Source: Anaerolentibacter hominis
GTDB taxonomy: Bacteria > Bacillota > Clostridia > Lachnospirales > Lachnospiraceae
Assembly: GCF_032380675.1 (NCBI RefSeq)
Contig: NZ_JAWDIX010000001.1
Coordinates: 744,001 to 808,000 of the forward strand
Length of the DNA stretch: 64,000 nucleotides
Direction of reading: 5' to 3'
Shown here in pieces: positions 35,766 to 44,678 of the stretch. Both the position numbers and the translations under genes were made by a program. How positions within the stretch are numbered: position 1 is the stretch's first letter; the number at the start of each line of letters is the position of its first letter. The notes below the pieces were generated by a model that saw only the letters and a list, made by a program, of their open reading frames with translations, ran no database searches and was not told the DNA's origin.

Positions 35766-35843
35766 TGAGGTAGTGAGAGACCGCAGGAACAATATGAAAA
35801 TTACGATAAGCCGTTCTCATTGAGTGGGAAAACGGCTGCAGAA

Positions 35844-35880
35844 AAAGGGGAAGTGCGCGGAATGGCACCTCCCCTTTCCT
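35844..35880 (+). terminator. Rho-independent terminator after mrp
   Basis: AAAGGGGAAGTGC and GCACCTCCCCTTT pair with one mismatch around CGCGGAATG. Confidence 0.8.
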
Positions 35881-35884
35881 ATCG

Positions 35885-35913
35885 TTGAAATCAGAAATTT
35901 TTTATGATATAAT
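35885..35913 (+). promoter_or_regulatory. Sigma-A promoter of the 35985-cdaR operon
   Basis: TTGAAA (35885-35890) and TATAAT (35908-35913) have a 17-nt spacer. It lies 71 nt before the first gene of the run 35985, 36408, cdaA, cdaR. Confidence 0.8.
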
Positions 35914-35984
35914 AAATCAGTATATTTGCGTCAGACAGTAGGGAGTAGTCCGGCCTGCCGGCTATTGGCCATAGGAGGATACAT

Positions 35985-36389
35985 ATGCTGAACAATAGAA
36001 AGATCAAAATAATGACAAAGCTGGCCTCATATGAACAGAGGAACGGCCGGAACGATATTAAGCTGGGCCGCTATTATCGGATGGACTTTATCCGTCTGCA
36101 GATTATGAAGTCGGTGGTTGCCTATACGCTGGGGTATCTGTTTGTGGCGGTTATGCTGGCGCTGTATAACACAGAATATCTGATTGAGAATGCAATAGGC
36201 CTTGATTACACACTGTTTATCACTTACGCGGCGGCTATTTATATAGTAGGTCTGCTGCTCTACCTATTTATTACGGTTCTGATCCAGGCAGTGCGGTATG
36301 AAAAATCCCGGAAGAGACTTGCAGGCTATTATCACAATCTGAAAGAGCTGGAAAGTTTCTATGAGAATGAAGAGAAGCAGGGAAGATAA
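35985..36389 (+). CDS. Two-pass membrane protein of unknown function
   Basis: The protein is 134 residues with two transmembrane helices (VVAYTLGYLFVAVMLALYN and YAAAIYIVGLLLYLFITVLI) and basic, helical cytosolic ends. AGGAGG lies 8 nt before the ATG. No named family. It is followed 18 nt later by a larger membrane protein and then cdaA-cdaR, so a link with cyclic-di-AMP or envelope functions is possible but only by context. Confidence 0.7.
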   Translation: MLNNRKIKIMTKLASYEQRNGRNDIKLGRYYRMDFIRLQIMKSVVAYTLGYLFVAVMLALYNTEYLIENAIGLDYTLFITYAAAIYIVGLLLYLFITVLIQAVRYEKSRKRLAGYYHNLKELESFYENEEKQGR

Positions 36390-36407
36390 CAGGGGGATAT
36401 ATCTGAT

Positions 36408-37463
36408 ATGATGGTATTATATGAACTGAGAGAAAAAATGAAACGGCTTTATCAGTCCTATGGAAGGTTTATTGTGCCGGTCTGTAAGTTTCTGATCACC
36501 CTGGTTATCCTGCTGGTGATGAACAAGAACATCGGCTACTTTACCAAGCTAACCAGGCTTCCGATTGTTCTGGGCGTATCCGTGATTGGAGCGTTGGTTC
36601 CGCCGTCGATCCTGGTTCTTCTCATGGCGGCACTTTCTCTGATACATATTTTCATGGCGTCCAAGATTTTATTTGTGATCGCCGTGTTTGTTATCTTTGT
36701 TGTTTATTTTCTATTTGCACGTTTTACGCCGGAGCAGGGTTTGGTGATGCTTCTTGTCCCTGTAATGTTTGTATTTAAGCTCCCCTATCTGATCCCTCTG
36801 CTGCTGGGCATTTTTGCAGGACCGCTTTCTATTATGCCGGTTGTATGCGGAACCGTGGTGTATTTCCTGTTTAATGTATTAAAAACGGTGGCGCTTTCCA
36901 CAACGGGAACTTCAATGGAGGATGCGCTTACATTATATCGCCTTGTTATGGATAACCTAATTGGAAATAAGACAATGCTGTATTCAATTCTGGTGTTTGC
37001 AGCGGTTATCGTGATTATGTACATTATCCGCAGGACCAAGATTAATTACTCATTTGAGATTTCCATCGGTGCAGGAACCCTTGTTATGATTATCGGTTTT
37101 CTGATTGCTGATCTGAAGACAGGCGTGTCCGGACAGATTTTCAGCATGCTTTTGCTGACGCTGCTCAGTGGTTTTATCACACTGTGCGTACAATTTTTCC
37201 GGTTCACCCTGGATTATACGAGAACAGAGATAACTCAGTTTGAGGATGAGGATTATTATTACTACGTGAAGGCGGTGCCCAAGATCTTTGTGACAGAGCC
37301 GGAGAAGAGCGTAAAGCATTTCAGTGACTCCAGGACTTCCAGAAACCGGAAGGTGGAGAAAAAAAGGCCGGGAAGGCCGTCCGAGCCATCGGAAGATCCG
37401 GAGGAAGAGTTCTTAAAAAGTTTTGCAAATATTGATGATGACGATGATTTATCATGGAAGTAG
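36408..37463 (+). CDS. Polytopic membrane protein, neighbour of cdaA
   Basis: The protein is 351 residues with about eight or nine hydrophobic helices in residues 20-270 and a highly charged soluble C-terminus (FEDEDYYYYVKAVPKIF, then DDDDDLSWK). No family is recognised. Its last codons (TGG AAG TAG) lie within the first bases of the 178-bp repeat that follows, so the repeat supplies the stop codon. Context suggests an envelope role. Confidence 0.7.
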   Translation: MMVLYELREKMKRLYQSYGRFIVPVCKFLITLVILLVMNKNIGYFTKLTRLPIVLGVSVIGALVPPSILVLLMAALSLIHIFMASKILFVIAVFVIFVVYFLFARFTPEQGLVMLLVPVMFVFKLPYLIPLLLGIFAGPLSIMPVVCGTVVYFLFNVLKTVALSTTGTSMEDALTLYRLVMDNLIGNKTMLYSILVFAAVIVIMYIIRRTKINYSFEISIGAGTLVMIIGFLIADLKTGVSGQIFSMLLLTLLSGFITLCVQFFRFTLDYTRTEITQFEDEDYYYYVKAVPKIFVTEPEKSVKHFSDSRTSRNRKVEKKRPGRPSEPSEDPEEEFLKSFANIDDDDDLSWK

Positions 37464-37632
37464 ATAAGACTCCCACCTTTATAGGTGGTGAGTAAATAAC
37501 AAATTCGTCATGGTGGGAGCCCAGTCTCCTTCCAAGATAAAGTCTCCGGCGGATTGCAGAGCCGCACAGATGTATTATGTCATGCAAAGCATGACGTGCG
37601 GCTCGCAGCAAGTACGCCGAGGCGTACTTGAA
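37455..37632 (+). repeat. 178-bp structured repeat, copy 1 (upstream of cdaA)
   Basis: It is almost identical to 39872-40049. Each begins TGGAAGTAGATAAGAC and ends GGCGTACTTGAA. Internal hairpins: CCACC/GGTGG near the start, GAGCCGCAC/GTGCGGCTC with a nested GTCATGC/GCATGAC, and AAGTACGCC/GGCGTACTT at the end. It has no coding capacity; antisense frames across it are shared by both copies and are not genes. A MITE or IS200/IS605-derived element is likely. Confidence 0.75.
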
Positions 37633-37697
37633 TTTAGAAACGGCGCTGCGCGGCAGCAGCCGGCATACAATAGGGAATAAAAGAAAGGAGGATAAGG

Positions 37698-38576
37698 ATG
37701 GAAGCGGCAAAAGCGACGATACAAACCGTATTGGAGAAGGTTGCCAGACAGGGTATTGAGATTACGGATATTCTGGAGATGATTATTCTGGCGTTCGCAA
37801 TCTACCATATTATCCTCTGGATCAGGAAGACACAGGCCTGGCTCTTGTTAAAAGGAGTCATTGTGATTCTGATCTTTTTAGCGGTGGCTGCAGTTCTGCG
37901 GTTCCACGTTATTATGTGGATTTTTAAGAACTCCATTAATGTGGTGGCCATCGGTGCGGTAATTGTGTTCCAGCCGGAGCTTCGGAAGGCTCTGGATCAG
38001 CTGGGACGAAAGAACCCTCTGTCCGGGCTGCTCTCCCTGGATGAAGATAAGAAAAAGGCGGAGAAGTTCTCTAACCGTTCGGTAACAGAGATTGTCCGTG
38101 CCGTGGGAGAGATGGCCAAGGTAAAGACAGGCGCTCTGATCGTTATGGAGCAGGAGACTCCGCTGAATGAATATGAGCGGACGGGAATCAAGCTGGATTC
38201 CATTATCAGCAGCCAGCTGCTGATTAATATATTTGAGCACAATACACCCCTGCACGACGGAGCAGTTATTCTGCGGCAGGACCGGATTGTGGCCGCTACA
38301 TGCTATCTGCCCTTGTCGGATAATATGGAGTTAAGCAAGGCTCTGGGTACCAGGCACAGAGCTGCCGTGGGACTCAGTGAGGTGACCGACAGCCTGGTTA
38401 TTGTGGTGTCTGAGGAAACCGGCCGGATATCAGTAGCTTCCGGAGGGGTGCTGAAGACAAATGTGGACAGCGATTATCTGAAAGAGAGGTTGAAACAGGC
38501 ACAGGGAAGGATTGTGGAGAGCAGAAGAATTAAATTATGGAGAGGAAGGCAGAAAGATGGGAAAAAAGCTGACTAA
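37698..38576 (+). CDS. cdaA: Diadenylate cyclase CdaA
   Basis: CdaA makes the second messenger c-di-AMP. The 292-residue protein has three N-terminal transmembrane helices and a DAC domain with the catalytic DGA (LHDGAVILRQD, about 184-194) and RHR (GTRHRAAVG, about 218-226) motifs. AAAGGAGG precedes the ATG. It overlaps cdaR by 20 nt, the usual pair in Firmicutes. Confidence 0.95.
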   Translation: MEAAKATIQTVLEKVARQGIEITDILEMIILAFAIYHIILWIRKTQAWLLLKGVIVILIFLAVAAVLRFHVIMWIFKNSINVVAIGAVIVFQPELRKALDQLGRKNPLSGLLSLDEDKKKAEKFSNRSVTEIVRAVGEMAKVKTGALIVMEQETPLNEYERTGIKLDSIISSQLLINIFEHNTPLHDGAVILRQDRIVAATCYLPLSDNMELSKALGTRHRAAVGLSEVTDSLVIVVSEETGRISVASGGVLKTNVDSDYLKERLKQAQGRIVESRRIKLWRGRQKDGKKAD

Positions 38577-39804
38577 GAATTTAGGCATCAAACTTCTGTC
38601 TTTGGTGCTCGCCGTAGTTGTATGGTTTATTATTATTGACCTGGACGATCCGGTCAGATCCACGCCGATATCCAATGTGCCGGTGACTATTCTGAATGAG
38701 CGGGTGATCGGTTCGGATAAGACATACAGCGTGCTGGAAGGTGCGACTGTGGATCTGCAGGTTTCCGGCCGGAGGAGCGTGCTGAATGGAATTTCGCCCT
38801 CTGATTTTACAGCGACTGCCGATTTCAGTCTGCTGTACAATAATATTGTGCCGATAACCATTACCACGACCAGAAGTAATGTGACGATTGTTTCCAAGAG
38901 TTATGAATATATGAAGATATCCATCGACGATATCATTATGAAACAGCTGCCTGTGACGGTAGACCTTCAGGGAACGCCTCCGGATGGCTACAGCGTCGGT
39001 GAGCCCAAGGTTCAGCCTGGATTTATCCAGGTCACCGGAGCTAAGACGATCGTGGATAAGATTGATAAGCTGAAAGTGAGCCTTAATCTGAGTCAGATCA
39101 ATGCCACGGAAGACTATCAGGTTTCTCTGAGCCCGAAAGCCTACGACGCGGAAGGTTCCCTGATGGATACAAGCAAGCTTTCCTTCAGCGCCACCGAAGT
39201 GACGGTCTCTGTACGGGTATATCCCACAAAGGTTGTAAATCTTTATATCAAGCCGGTGGGAGATCCGGCGTACGGGTTTGGCATTTCCGATATTTTGTAC
39301 GAGCCTAAGGTGATTGAGGTGACGGGTGAGGCCAAGAATCTGGAAAATCTGGATTCTTTGACCATGACAGTGAATATATCCGGGGCTTCGGTGGATGTGG
39401 ACGCCTCGCTGAACCCGGTTGATTTTCTGCCGGAGAAAGTGCATCTGGTAGATTCGAACACTGTGATCACGATCACGGTTAAGATTGTAAAGATGGTTAC
39501 CCAGCAGATTGAGATAGCGAAGGATAATGTGACCCTTAAGAATCTGCCGACCAATCTTGATTTTTCCTACGTAAATAATGAGGCGTTTTATATTACGGTG
39601 CTGGGCATGGAGGAAGATATTTCACAGCTGACCTTTGCCGACTTTGCCCCCTATCTGGATTTGGCCGATATGGAGGCGGGCGAGCATGCTGTAGATTTGA
39701 AGTATTCAACGCCGGACAAGGTGACAGTGCTGGATTCCTCTACGGTTCAGGTTCTTTTAAAGGATAAGGAAGAAGAGCCGGACAGCGGGGAAGAAGGCGA
39801 ATAA
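38557..39804 (+). CDS. cdaR: YbbR-domain regulator CdaR
   Basis: The protein is 415 residues from ATG 38557 (an upstream in-frame GTG at 38512 would overlap cdaA further). An N-terminal membrane anchor (LLSLVLAVVVWFIIIDLDDP) precedes several YbbR repeats, each with a PVTV/VSL-type beta pattern. The C-terminus is acidic (DKEEEPDSGEEGE). CdaR modulates CdaA activity at the membrane. Confidence 0.93.
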   Translation: MGKKLTKNLGIKLLSLVLAVVVWFIIIDLDDPVRSTPISNVPVTILNERVIGSDKTYSVLEGATVDLQVSGRRSVLNGISPSDFTATADFSLLYNNIVPITITTTRSNVTIVSKSYEYMKISIDDIIMKQLPVTVDLQGTPPDGYSVGEPKVQPGFIQVTGAKTIVDKIDKLKVSLNLSQINATEDYQVSLSPKAYDAEGSLMDTSKLSFSATEVTVSVRVYPTKVVNLYIKPVGDPAYGFGISDILYEPKVIEVTGEAKNLENLDSLTMTVNISGASVDVDASLNPVDFLPEKVHLVDSNTVITITVKIVKMVTQQIEIAKDNVTLKNLPTNLDFSYVNNEAFYITVLGMEEDISQLTFADFAPYLDLADMEAGEHAVDLKYSTPDKVTVLDSSTVQVLLKDKEEEPDSGEEGE

Positions 39805-39834
39805 TTTCATACATTCTGACAGAAGAGAAAAGCG

Positions 39835-39870
39835 AACTGGTATCGGATCATCCACCGGTACCAGTTTATC
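39835..39870 (+). terminator. Hairpin after cdaR
   Basis: AACTGGTATCGG and CCGGTACCAGTT form a 12-bp stem with one wobble, followed by a weak T tract (TATCTT). Confidence 0.55.
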
Positions 39871-39871
39871 T

Positions 39872-40049
39872 TGGAAGTAGATAAGACTTCCCCCACTATA
39901 GGTGGTGAGTAAATAACAAATTCGTCATGGTGGGAGCCCAGTCTCCTTCCAAGATAAAGCCTCCGGCGGATTGCAGAGCCGCACAGATGTATTATGTCAT
40001 GCAAAGCATGACGTGCGGCTCGCAGCAAGTACGCCGAGGCGTACTTGAA
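39872..40049 (+). repeat. 178-bp structured repeat, copy 2 (downstream of cdaR)
   Basis: It is near-identical to 37455-37632, in the same orientation and with equal length. The visible differences are a handful of substitutions near the first hairpin and one in AAAGCCTCC. It lies directly after the cdaR terminator and 20 nt before the HPr-like gene. Confidence 0.75.
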
Positions 40050-40069
40050 CTTGAAAGAGGGAACGCATT

Positions 40070-40348
40070 ATGGTGAGCGCAAAGGTAAAGATACAAAACG
40101 AAGAGGGCCTGCATTTAAAACCAGCGGGCAACTTATGTAAAGAGGCACTGAAATTTGAGTGTCTGATCCGCATTAAAAAGGAAAACAGAACCGGGAACGC
40201 GAAGAGTGTGATCAGTGTGCTGAGCACCTGTGTCAGGGGCGGAGATGAGATTCAGCTGATCTGTGAGGGAGCAGACGAGGAGGAGGCGCTGGCCTCTCTG
40301 ATTCATCTGATTGATACAGGCCTGCTGGCTCCTGAGGCGGCGGAGTGA
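40070..40348 (+). CDS. HPr-like phosphocarrier protein
   Basis: The protein is 92 residues. It has the HPr start VKIQNEEGLHLKPAG with the phosphorylatable His near residue 15. The usual Arg two positions later is Lys, and the Ser-46 region reads KSVISVLS rather than KSIMGVMS. It could be a regulatory HPr paralogue (Crh-like) or a divergent PTS HPr. A weak GGGAACG sequence precedes the ATG. It follows the second 178-bp repeat. Confidence 0.85.
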   Translation: MVSAKVKIQNEEGLHLKPAGNLCKEALKFECLIRIKKENRTGNAKSVISVLSTCVRGGDEIQLICEGADEEEALASLIHLIDTGLLAPEAAE

Positions 40349-40474
40349 GCCATTTGCTGTAAAACTCTTGATGTCAGGGAGGTTTATACAGTTCTGGATA
40401 AATATGACAAAGTTTTAACAAAAGTATATCACAAAATGATCAAATAACTATGGTTGAATAATGGAGGAGAATTT

Positions 40475-42142
40475 ATGCTTAATTATAAAAGATATCGCAG
40501 AGTTCCGGTACTTAATTATCCGGACAGGCAATGGCCGGATCATGAGATTACCGCAGCGCCGGTTTGGTGCAGTGTGGATTTAAGAGACGGCAACCAGGCG
40601 CTGATCGAACCTATGGTAGTGCAGGAAAAGATGGAATTTTTCCAGATGCTTGTGGATATGGGCTTTAAGGAGATTGAGATCGGTTTCCCGGCGGCTTCCC
40701 AGATTGAATATGATTTCTTAAGACAGCTGGTGGATCGGAATATGATTCCGGATGATGTGAAGGTACAGGTTCTGGTTCAGTGCCGTGAGCATCTGATCGA
40801 CCGCACCTTTGAGGCGATTCAGGGAATTAAAAATGTCATTGTACATATCTATAATTCTACTTCCACGCTGCAGAGGGATGTTGTATTCCATATGGATAAG
40901 GAAGAAATCAAGCAGATTGCTGTTGACGGTACACGTATGGTGAAAGAGAGAGCCGCCAAGTTCGACGGCAACATTTTCCTGGAGTATTCCCCGGAAAGCT
41001 TTACCGGCACAGAGCTGGACTATGCTCTGGAAGTCTGTGACAGCGTAGTGCGGGAATGGGAAGGCACCAAAGAAAATCCGGTCATCATCAACCTGCCTGC
41101 CACGGTAGAGATGAACACACCGAATGTGTATGCGGATCAGATCGAATGGATGGACCGGCATTTTGAGAACAGAGAAGCGATTATCTTAAGCATTCATCCC
41201 CATAATGACAGAGGAACAGCGGTAGCCGCGGCGGAATTAGCCCTGCTGGCAGGCTGTGATAGAATTGAGGGAACATTGTTCGGCAACGGAGAGAGAACCG
41301 GTAATGTGGATATCCTGACGATTGCCTACAATATGTTTTCCCAGGGGATTAACCCGAATTTAAAACTGGAAAATGTAAATGAAATTATAGAAGTATGCGA
41401 ACGCTGCACAAAGATTCCGGTTCATGTACGGCATCCTTATGCGGGCAAACTGGTCTTTACCGCATTTTCCGGTTCTCATCAGGATGCAATCAACAAGGGC
41501 GTACAGGCAATGAAAGAGAGGAATCTCCCTTACTGGGAGGTGCCGTATCTGCCTATCGACCCGGCGGATGTGGGAAGAGAATACGAACCGATTGTACGGA
41601 TCAACAGCCAGTCCGGCAAGGGCGGGGTGGCCTTCATCATGGATATTTATTATGGCTTCAAGCTGCCGAAGGGAATGCACAGAGAATTTGCGGATATTAT
41701 CCAGGCAATTTCCGAGAAGCAGGGCGAAGTAGCTCCGGAGCGGATCATGGAGGAATTCCGGAACGAATATCTGGACAGGAAGGAACCGCTGCATTTCAGA
41801 AAATGCTATGTGGAGGATCTGACCGATACAGCGGATGAGTTTGACACTAGAGTTGTCCTGACCTATACGGATAACGGTGTGGAAAAAACATTCGAATCCA
41901 CCGGAAGCGGACCGATTGATGCCGTGCAGAGCGGCCTGATGAAAGAACTGGGAATTGATATTGAAGTCCTGGATTACAGCGAACATGCTATGACATCCGG
42001 CGGCAATGCACAGGCGGCTGCCTATATCCATATGCATGACAGAAAGACGAACAAGGTAACTTACGGAGTGGGAATCAGCTCGAACATTACCAGAGCATCC
42101 ATCCGGGCTATCTTCAGTGCTGTAAACCGCTTGAGAGGATAA
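40475..42142 (+). CDS. leuA: 2-isopropylmalate synthase
   Basis: LeuA condenses acetyl-CoA with 2-oxoisovalerate, the first committed step to leucine. The protein is 555 residues from the ATG at 40475 (TGGAGGAG, 6 nt before), the length of the longer LeuA type. Motifs: SVDLRDGNQALIEPM near the start, the catalytic SIHPHNDRGTAVAA region, and a C-terminal leucine-binding LeuA dimer domain (about 430-550). No T-box is visible in the 105-nt leader. Confidence 0.95.
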   Translation: MLNYKRYRRVPVLNYPDRQWPDHEITAAPVWCSVDLRDGNQALIEPMVVQEKMEFFQMLVDMGFKEIEIGFPAASQIEYDFLRQLVDRNMIPDDVKVQVLVQCREHLIDRTFEAIQGIKNVIVHIYNSTSTLQRDVVFHMDKEEIKQIAVDGTRMVKERAAKFDGNIFLEYSPESFTGTELDYALEVCDSVVREWEGTKENPVIINLPATVEMNTPNVYADQIEWMDRHFENREAIILSIHPHNDRGTAVAAAELALLAGCDRIEGTLFGNGERTGNVDILTIAYNMFSQGINPNLKLENVNEIIEVCERCTKIPVHVRHPYAGKLVFTAFSGSHQDAINKGVQAMKERNLPYWEVPYLPIDPADVGREYEPIVRINSQSGKGGVAFIMDIYYGFKLPKGMHREFADIIQAISEKQGEVAPERIMEEFRNEYLDRKEPLHFRKCYVEDLTDTADEFDTRVVLTYTDNGVEKTFESTGSGPIDAVQSGLMKELGIDIEVLDYSEHAMTSGGNAQAAAYIHMHDRKTNKVTYGVGISSNITRASIRAIFSAVNRLRG

Positions 42143-42360
42143 CAGTATGCCTTAGGGCATTTAACGGAACAGACAGAGGGCGTTTTAAGAGGGCAGCTTC
42201 TTAGAATGCCCCTTGCTATATAAGAACGATTGTTTTTCACCCGGCCGACGTATTATCTGGCGGCTGTGGGTATAATACAAAGGTAGAATGGCAGAAATTA
42301 CAAAATGAAGCTGATTTCCATTCTGGAAGGGGCTCAAAACGAGAAAGGCAGGAAAGAACT

Positions 42361-44616
42361 ATGAGAGTAAGCGTTATTGTGCCGGTGCAGCGGGGCCTGT
42401 ACTATCTGAGGGATTGTCTGACCAGCCTGGCTGAGCAAAATATACCCGATATGGAGGTAATACTGGCCTGTGACCACGTGACAGAATTTGACGTGGAAGA
42501 AGCGGCAGCGGCGTACCGCCCCTCTCTTTCTTTTACGATACTATATCTGAATGACGGGACAGGAGCGGCAGCAGCCCGGAATATGGGCCTGGCGGCTGCG
42601 AAGGGAGACTATATCTATTTCCTGGACAGTGACGATTATCTATATAACGACGCTCTGGCAAGGCTTGTACAGGCCGCAGAGAAGAGCGGGGCTCAGGTCG
42701 TCTATGGTATAAAGAAGAAAACCTGGTATAAGCGTGACATTTTTGTTGAGAATTTGCGGAAGGACGAAGCGCAGAAAAATGATCAGGAAGCAGAGTCGGA
42801 GAAGGAATTTGTAGTACTGAAAGAGTCCGAGAGCGGCGAAAACCTGTCGGTATCCCTGGATGATAGGGGAAGGAGCCAGGCCAGAAATGTGCTGTTTTCC
42901 GACAGAAAAGGAATCAATGATGTCTCAGTCCTCAATATTCTGGTGAAGCGGAGCCTGCTGGAGGAGAATGATATTACGTTCCGGGAGGAGTTCCGGTATT
43001 ATTCCGATCTTTCTTTTGTGCTGGAGATACTCGAACACGCAGAGCAGTTTGAATGGGATGCGGAAGCCGTATACGTCCAGAGAAAGCATAACGACCCGGT
43101 TCATTTCCCCTCACTTTCACAGGAAAAATCCGAGGAACGATTTGAAGAGTACATGAATGCCTATTCCTGTGCCAGGGAGCTGGCGTCGGCGGATGAGGAT
43201 CTGGCGATGCGGATCGACCGGAAGATTGTGAATTATTTCTGCGGCTATTTTGTAACACGTATGCGCCGGAGCGAGAACCCGGCCTGGAATACCACGCGCT
43301 TTGACCGAATGAGAGAGATCATATCCGGCATGCCGAAGGCTGTATTTGACGAGCTCGGCGGGTATAAGAAGAGAAGCATCAAAGCTCTCCTTAAGGGTGA
43401 CCGGAAGCGGGTGCGCCTGCTGGTCAATCTGAGGCTGGGCAGTAAGAAGTTAAAGACCTTCCTCAGCCGGCCAAGAGAGATTTATAAATATCTGTATCGC
43501 CATTATTTCACCAAATTAAGTCTGAAGGAAAATTATGTGCTCTGCGAAAGCTTTTTCGGAAAGAGCTATTCGGACAGCCCGAAGTATATATTTGAATATA
43601 TAAGCAAAAATTATCCGGGCAGATATAAGTTCATCTGGGTGCTGAACAGGCGGGATTCCAAGATCCCTTATCCTCATAAGCGCATCCGGCGTTTCAGCCT
43701 GTCCTATGCCTATTATCTGGCCAGATGTAAATACTTTGTCTTTAATGTGCGGCAGCCCATGTGGGTCCAGAAGCGCAAGGGAAATATTTTTCTGGAGACC
43801 TGGCACGGGACGCCGTTAAAACGGCTGGTATTTGACCAGGAAGAAGTGACAGGGGCATCCCCTCTCTATAAATACCAGTTTTATGTACAGGTGCAGCTCT
43901 GGGATTACCTGATTGCGGCTAACCAGTTCTCTTCTGACACGTTCCGTCAGTGTTTCTGCTTTGAAAAGAAGATGCTGGAGACCGGCTATCCCAGGAATGA
44001 TATCCTGCACAGTGAAAACAGGGACGAGCTTGCTGCCGGGCTTCGGAAAAAGCTTGGGATACCGGCGGATAAAAAGACTATTTTGTATGCGCCGACCTGG
44101 CGGGACGACGAGTATTATGACAAGGGCCAGTATAAGTTTGCTCTGAAACTGGATCTGCACCGGTTAAAGGAACAGCTGGGTGATGAGTATGTTCTCCTGC
44201 TGCGGACACATTACTTTATTGCGGATGCTCTGGATGTGACCGGTTTGGAAGATTTTGCCTTTAATCTCAGCAAATACGAGGATATTTCGGAATTGTACCT
44301 GATCTCCGATCTTCTGGTTACAGATTATTCTTCCGTATTTTTTGACTATGCCAATTTAAAGCGGCCGATTTTATTTTATACGTATGATCTGGAAAAATAT
44401 AGGGATGATCTGAGAGGCTTTTATATTGATATCGAGCAGGATGTGCCTGGTCCGCTTCTGTTTACTCAGGACGAATTAGTGCATGCCATAAAAAATATCA
44501 GTGAAATATCATTGCAGTATAGTGAAAAATATGATATATTTTATGAGCGTTTCTGTAGTTGGGAAGATGGCCATGCTGCAGAGCGATGTGCACAGGAAGT
44601 ATTCGATTTGAGATAG
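42361..44616 (+). CDS. GT2 glycosyltransferase-CDP-glycerol glycerophosphotransferase fusion, copy 1
   Basis: The protein is 751 residues. Residues 1-230 form a family-2 GT-A domain with the metal motif FLDSDDYL. After a Lys/Glu-rich linker, residues about 380-750 are a TagF/TagB-type CDP-glycerol glycerophosphotransferase with ETWHGTPLKRL, LYAPTWRDDEYYD and TDYSSVFFDYANLKRP. It shares both domains and most of its sequence with the 748-residue gene that follows, so the pair is a tandem duplication. It starts the teichoic-acid-type cluster. Confidence 0.9.
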   Translation: MRVSVIVPVQRGLYYLRDCLTSLAEQNIPDMEVILACDHVTEFDVEEAAAAYRPSLSFTILYLNDGTGAAAARNMGLAAAKGDYIYFLDSDDYLYNDALARLVQAAEKSGAQVVYGIKKKTWYKRDIFVENLRKDEAQKNDQEAESEKEFVVLKESESGENLSVSLDDRGRSQARNVLFSDRKGINDVSVLNILVKRSLLEENDITFREEFRYYSDLSFVLEILEHAEQFEWDAEAVYVQRKHNDPVHFPSLSQEKSEERFEEYMNAYSCARELASADEDLAMRIDRKIVNYFCGYFVTRMRRSENPAWNTTRFDRMREIISGMPKAVFDELGGYKKRSIKALLKGDRKRVRLLVNLRLGSKKLKTFLSRPREIYKYLYRHYFTKLSLKENYVLCESFFGKSYSDSPKYIFEYISKNYPGRYKFIWVLNRRDSKIPYPHKRIRRFSLSYAYYLARCKYFVFNVRQPMWVQKRKGNIFLETWHGTPLKRLVFDQEEVTGASPLYKYQFYVQVQLWDYLIAANQFSSDTFRQCFCFEKKMLETGYPRNDILHSENRDELAAGLRKKLGIPADKKTILYAPTWRDDEYYDKGQYKFALKLDLHRLKEQLGDEYVLLLRTHYFIADALDVTGLEDFAFNLSKYEDISELYLISDLLVTDYSSVFFDYANLKRPILFYTYDLEKYRDDLRGFYIDIEQDVPGPLLFTQDELVHAIKNISEISLQYSEKYDIFYERFCSWEDGHAAERCAQEVFDLR

Positions 44617-44678
44617 GGGAAGCCGGAGTGAGACATTTATAGGGGTCCGGCACGGGGATACTTCCGGAAAGGAAACCA

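Noticed and set aside
34551..35792. Long open antisense frame (413 codons) across mrp
   Set aside because: It lies fully opposite a strongly supported ATPase gene, has no family motif and no ribosome site.
37321..37710. Antisense frame across repeat copy 1, and a similar one across copy 2 (39807-40028)
   Set aside because: The shared protein sequence is due only to the shared DNA repeat. The repeat is structured and non-coding.
42143..42360. Riboswitch or T-box in the gap after leuA
   Set aside because: No conserved T-box or known riboswitch core was found; only a loose GGGCAT repeat and a possible TATAAT near 42270.
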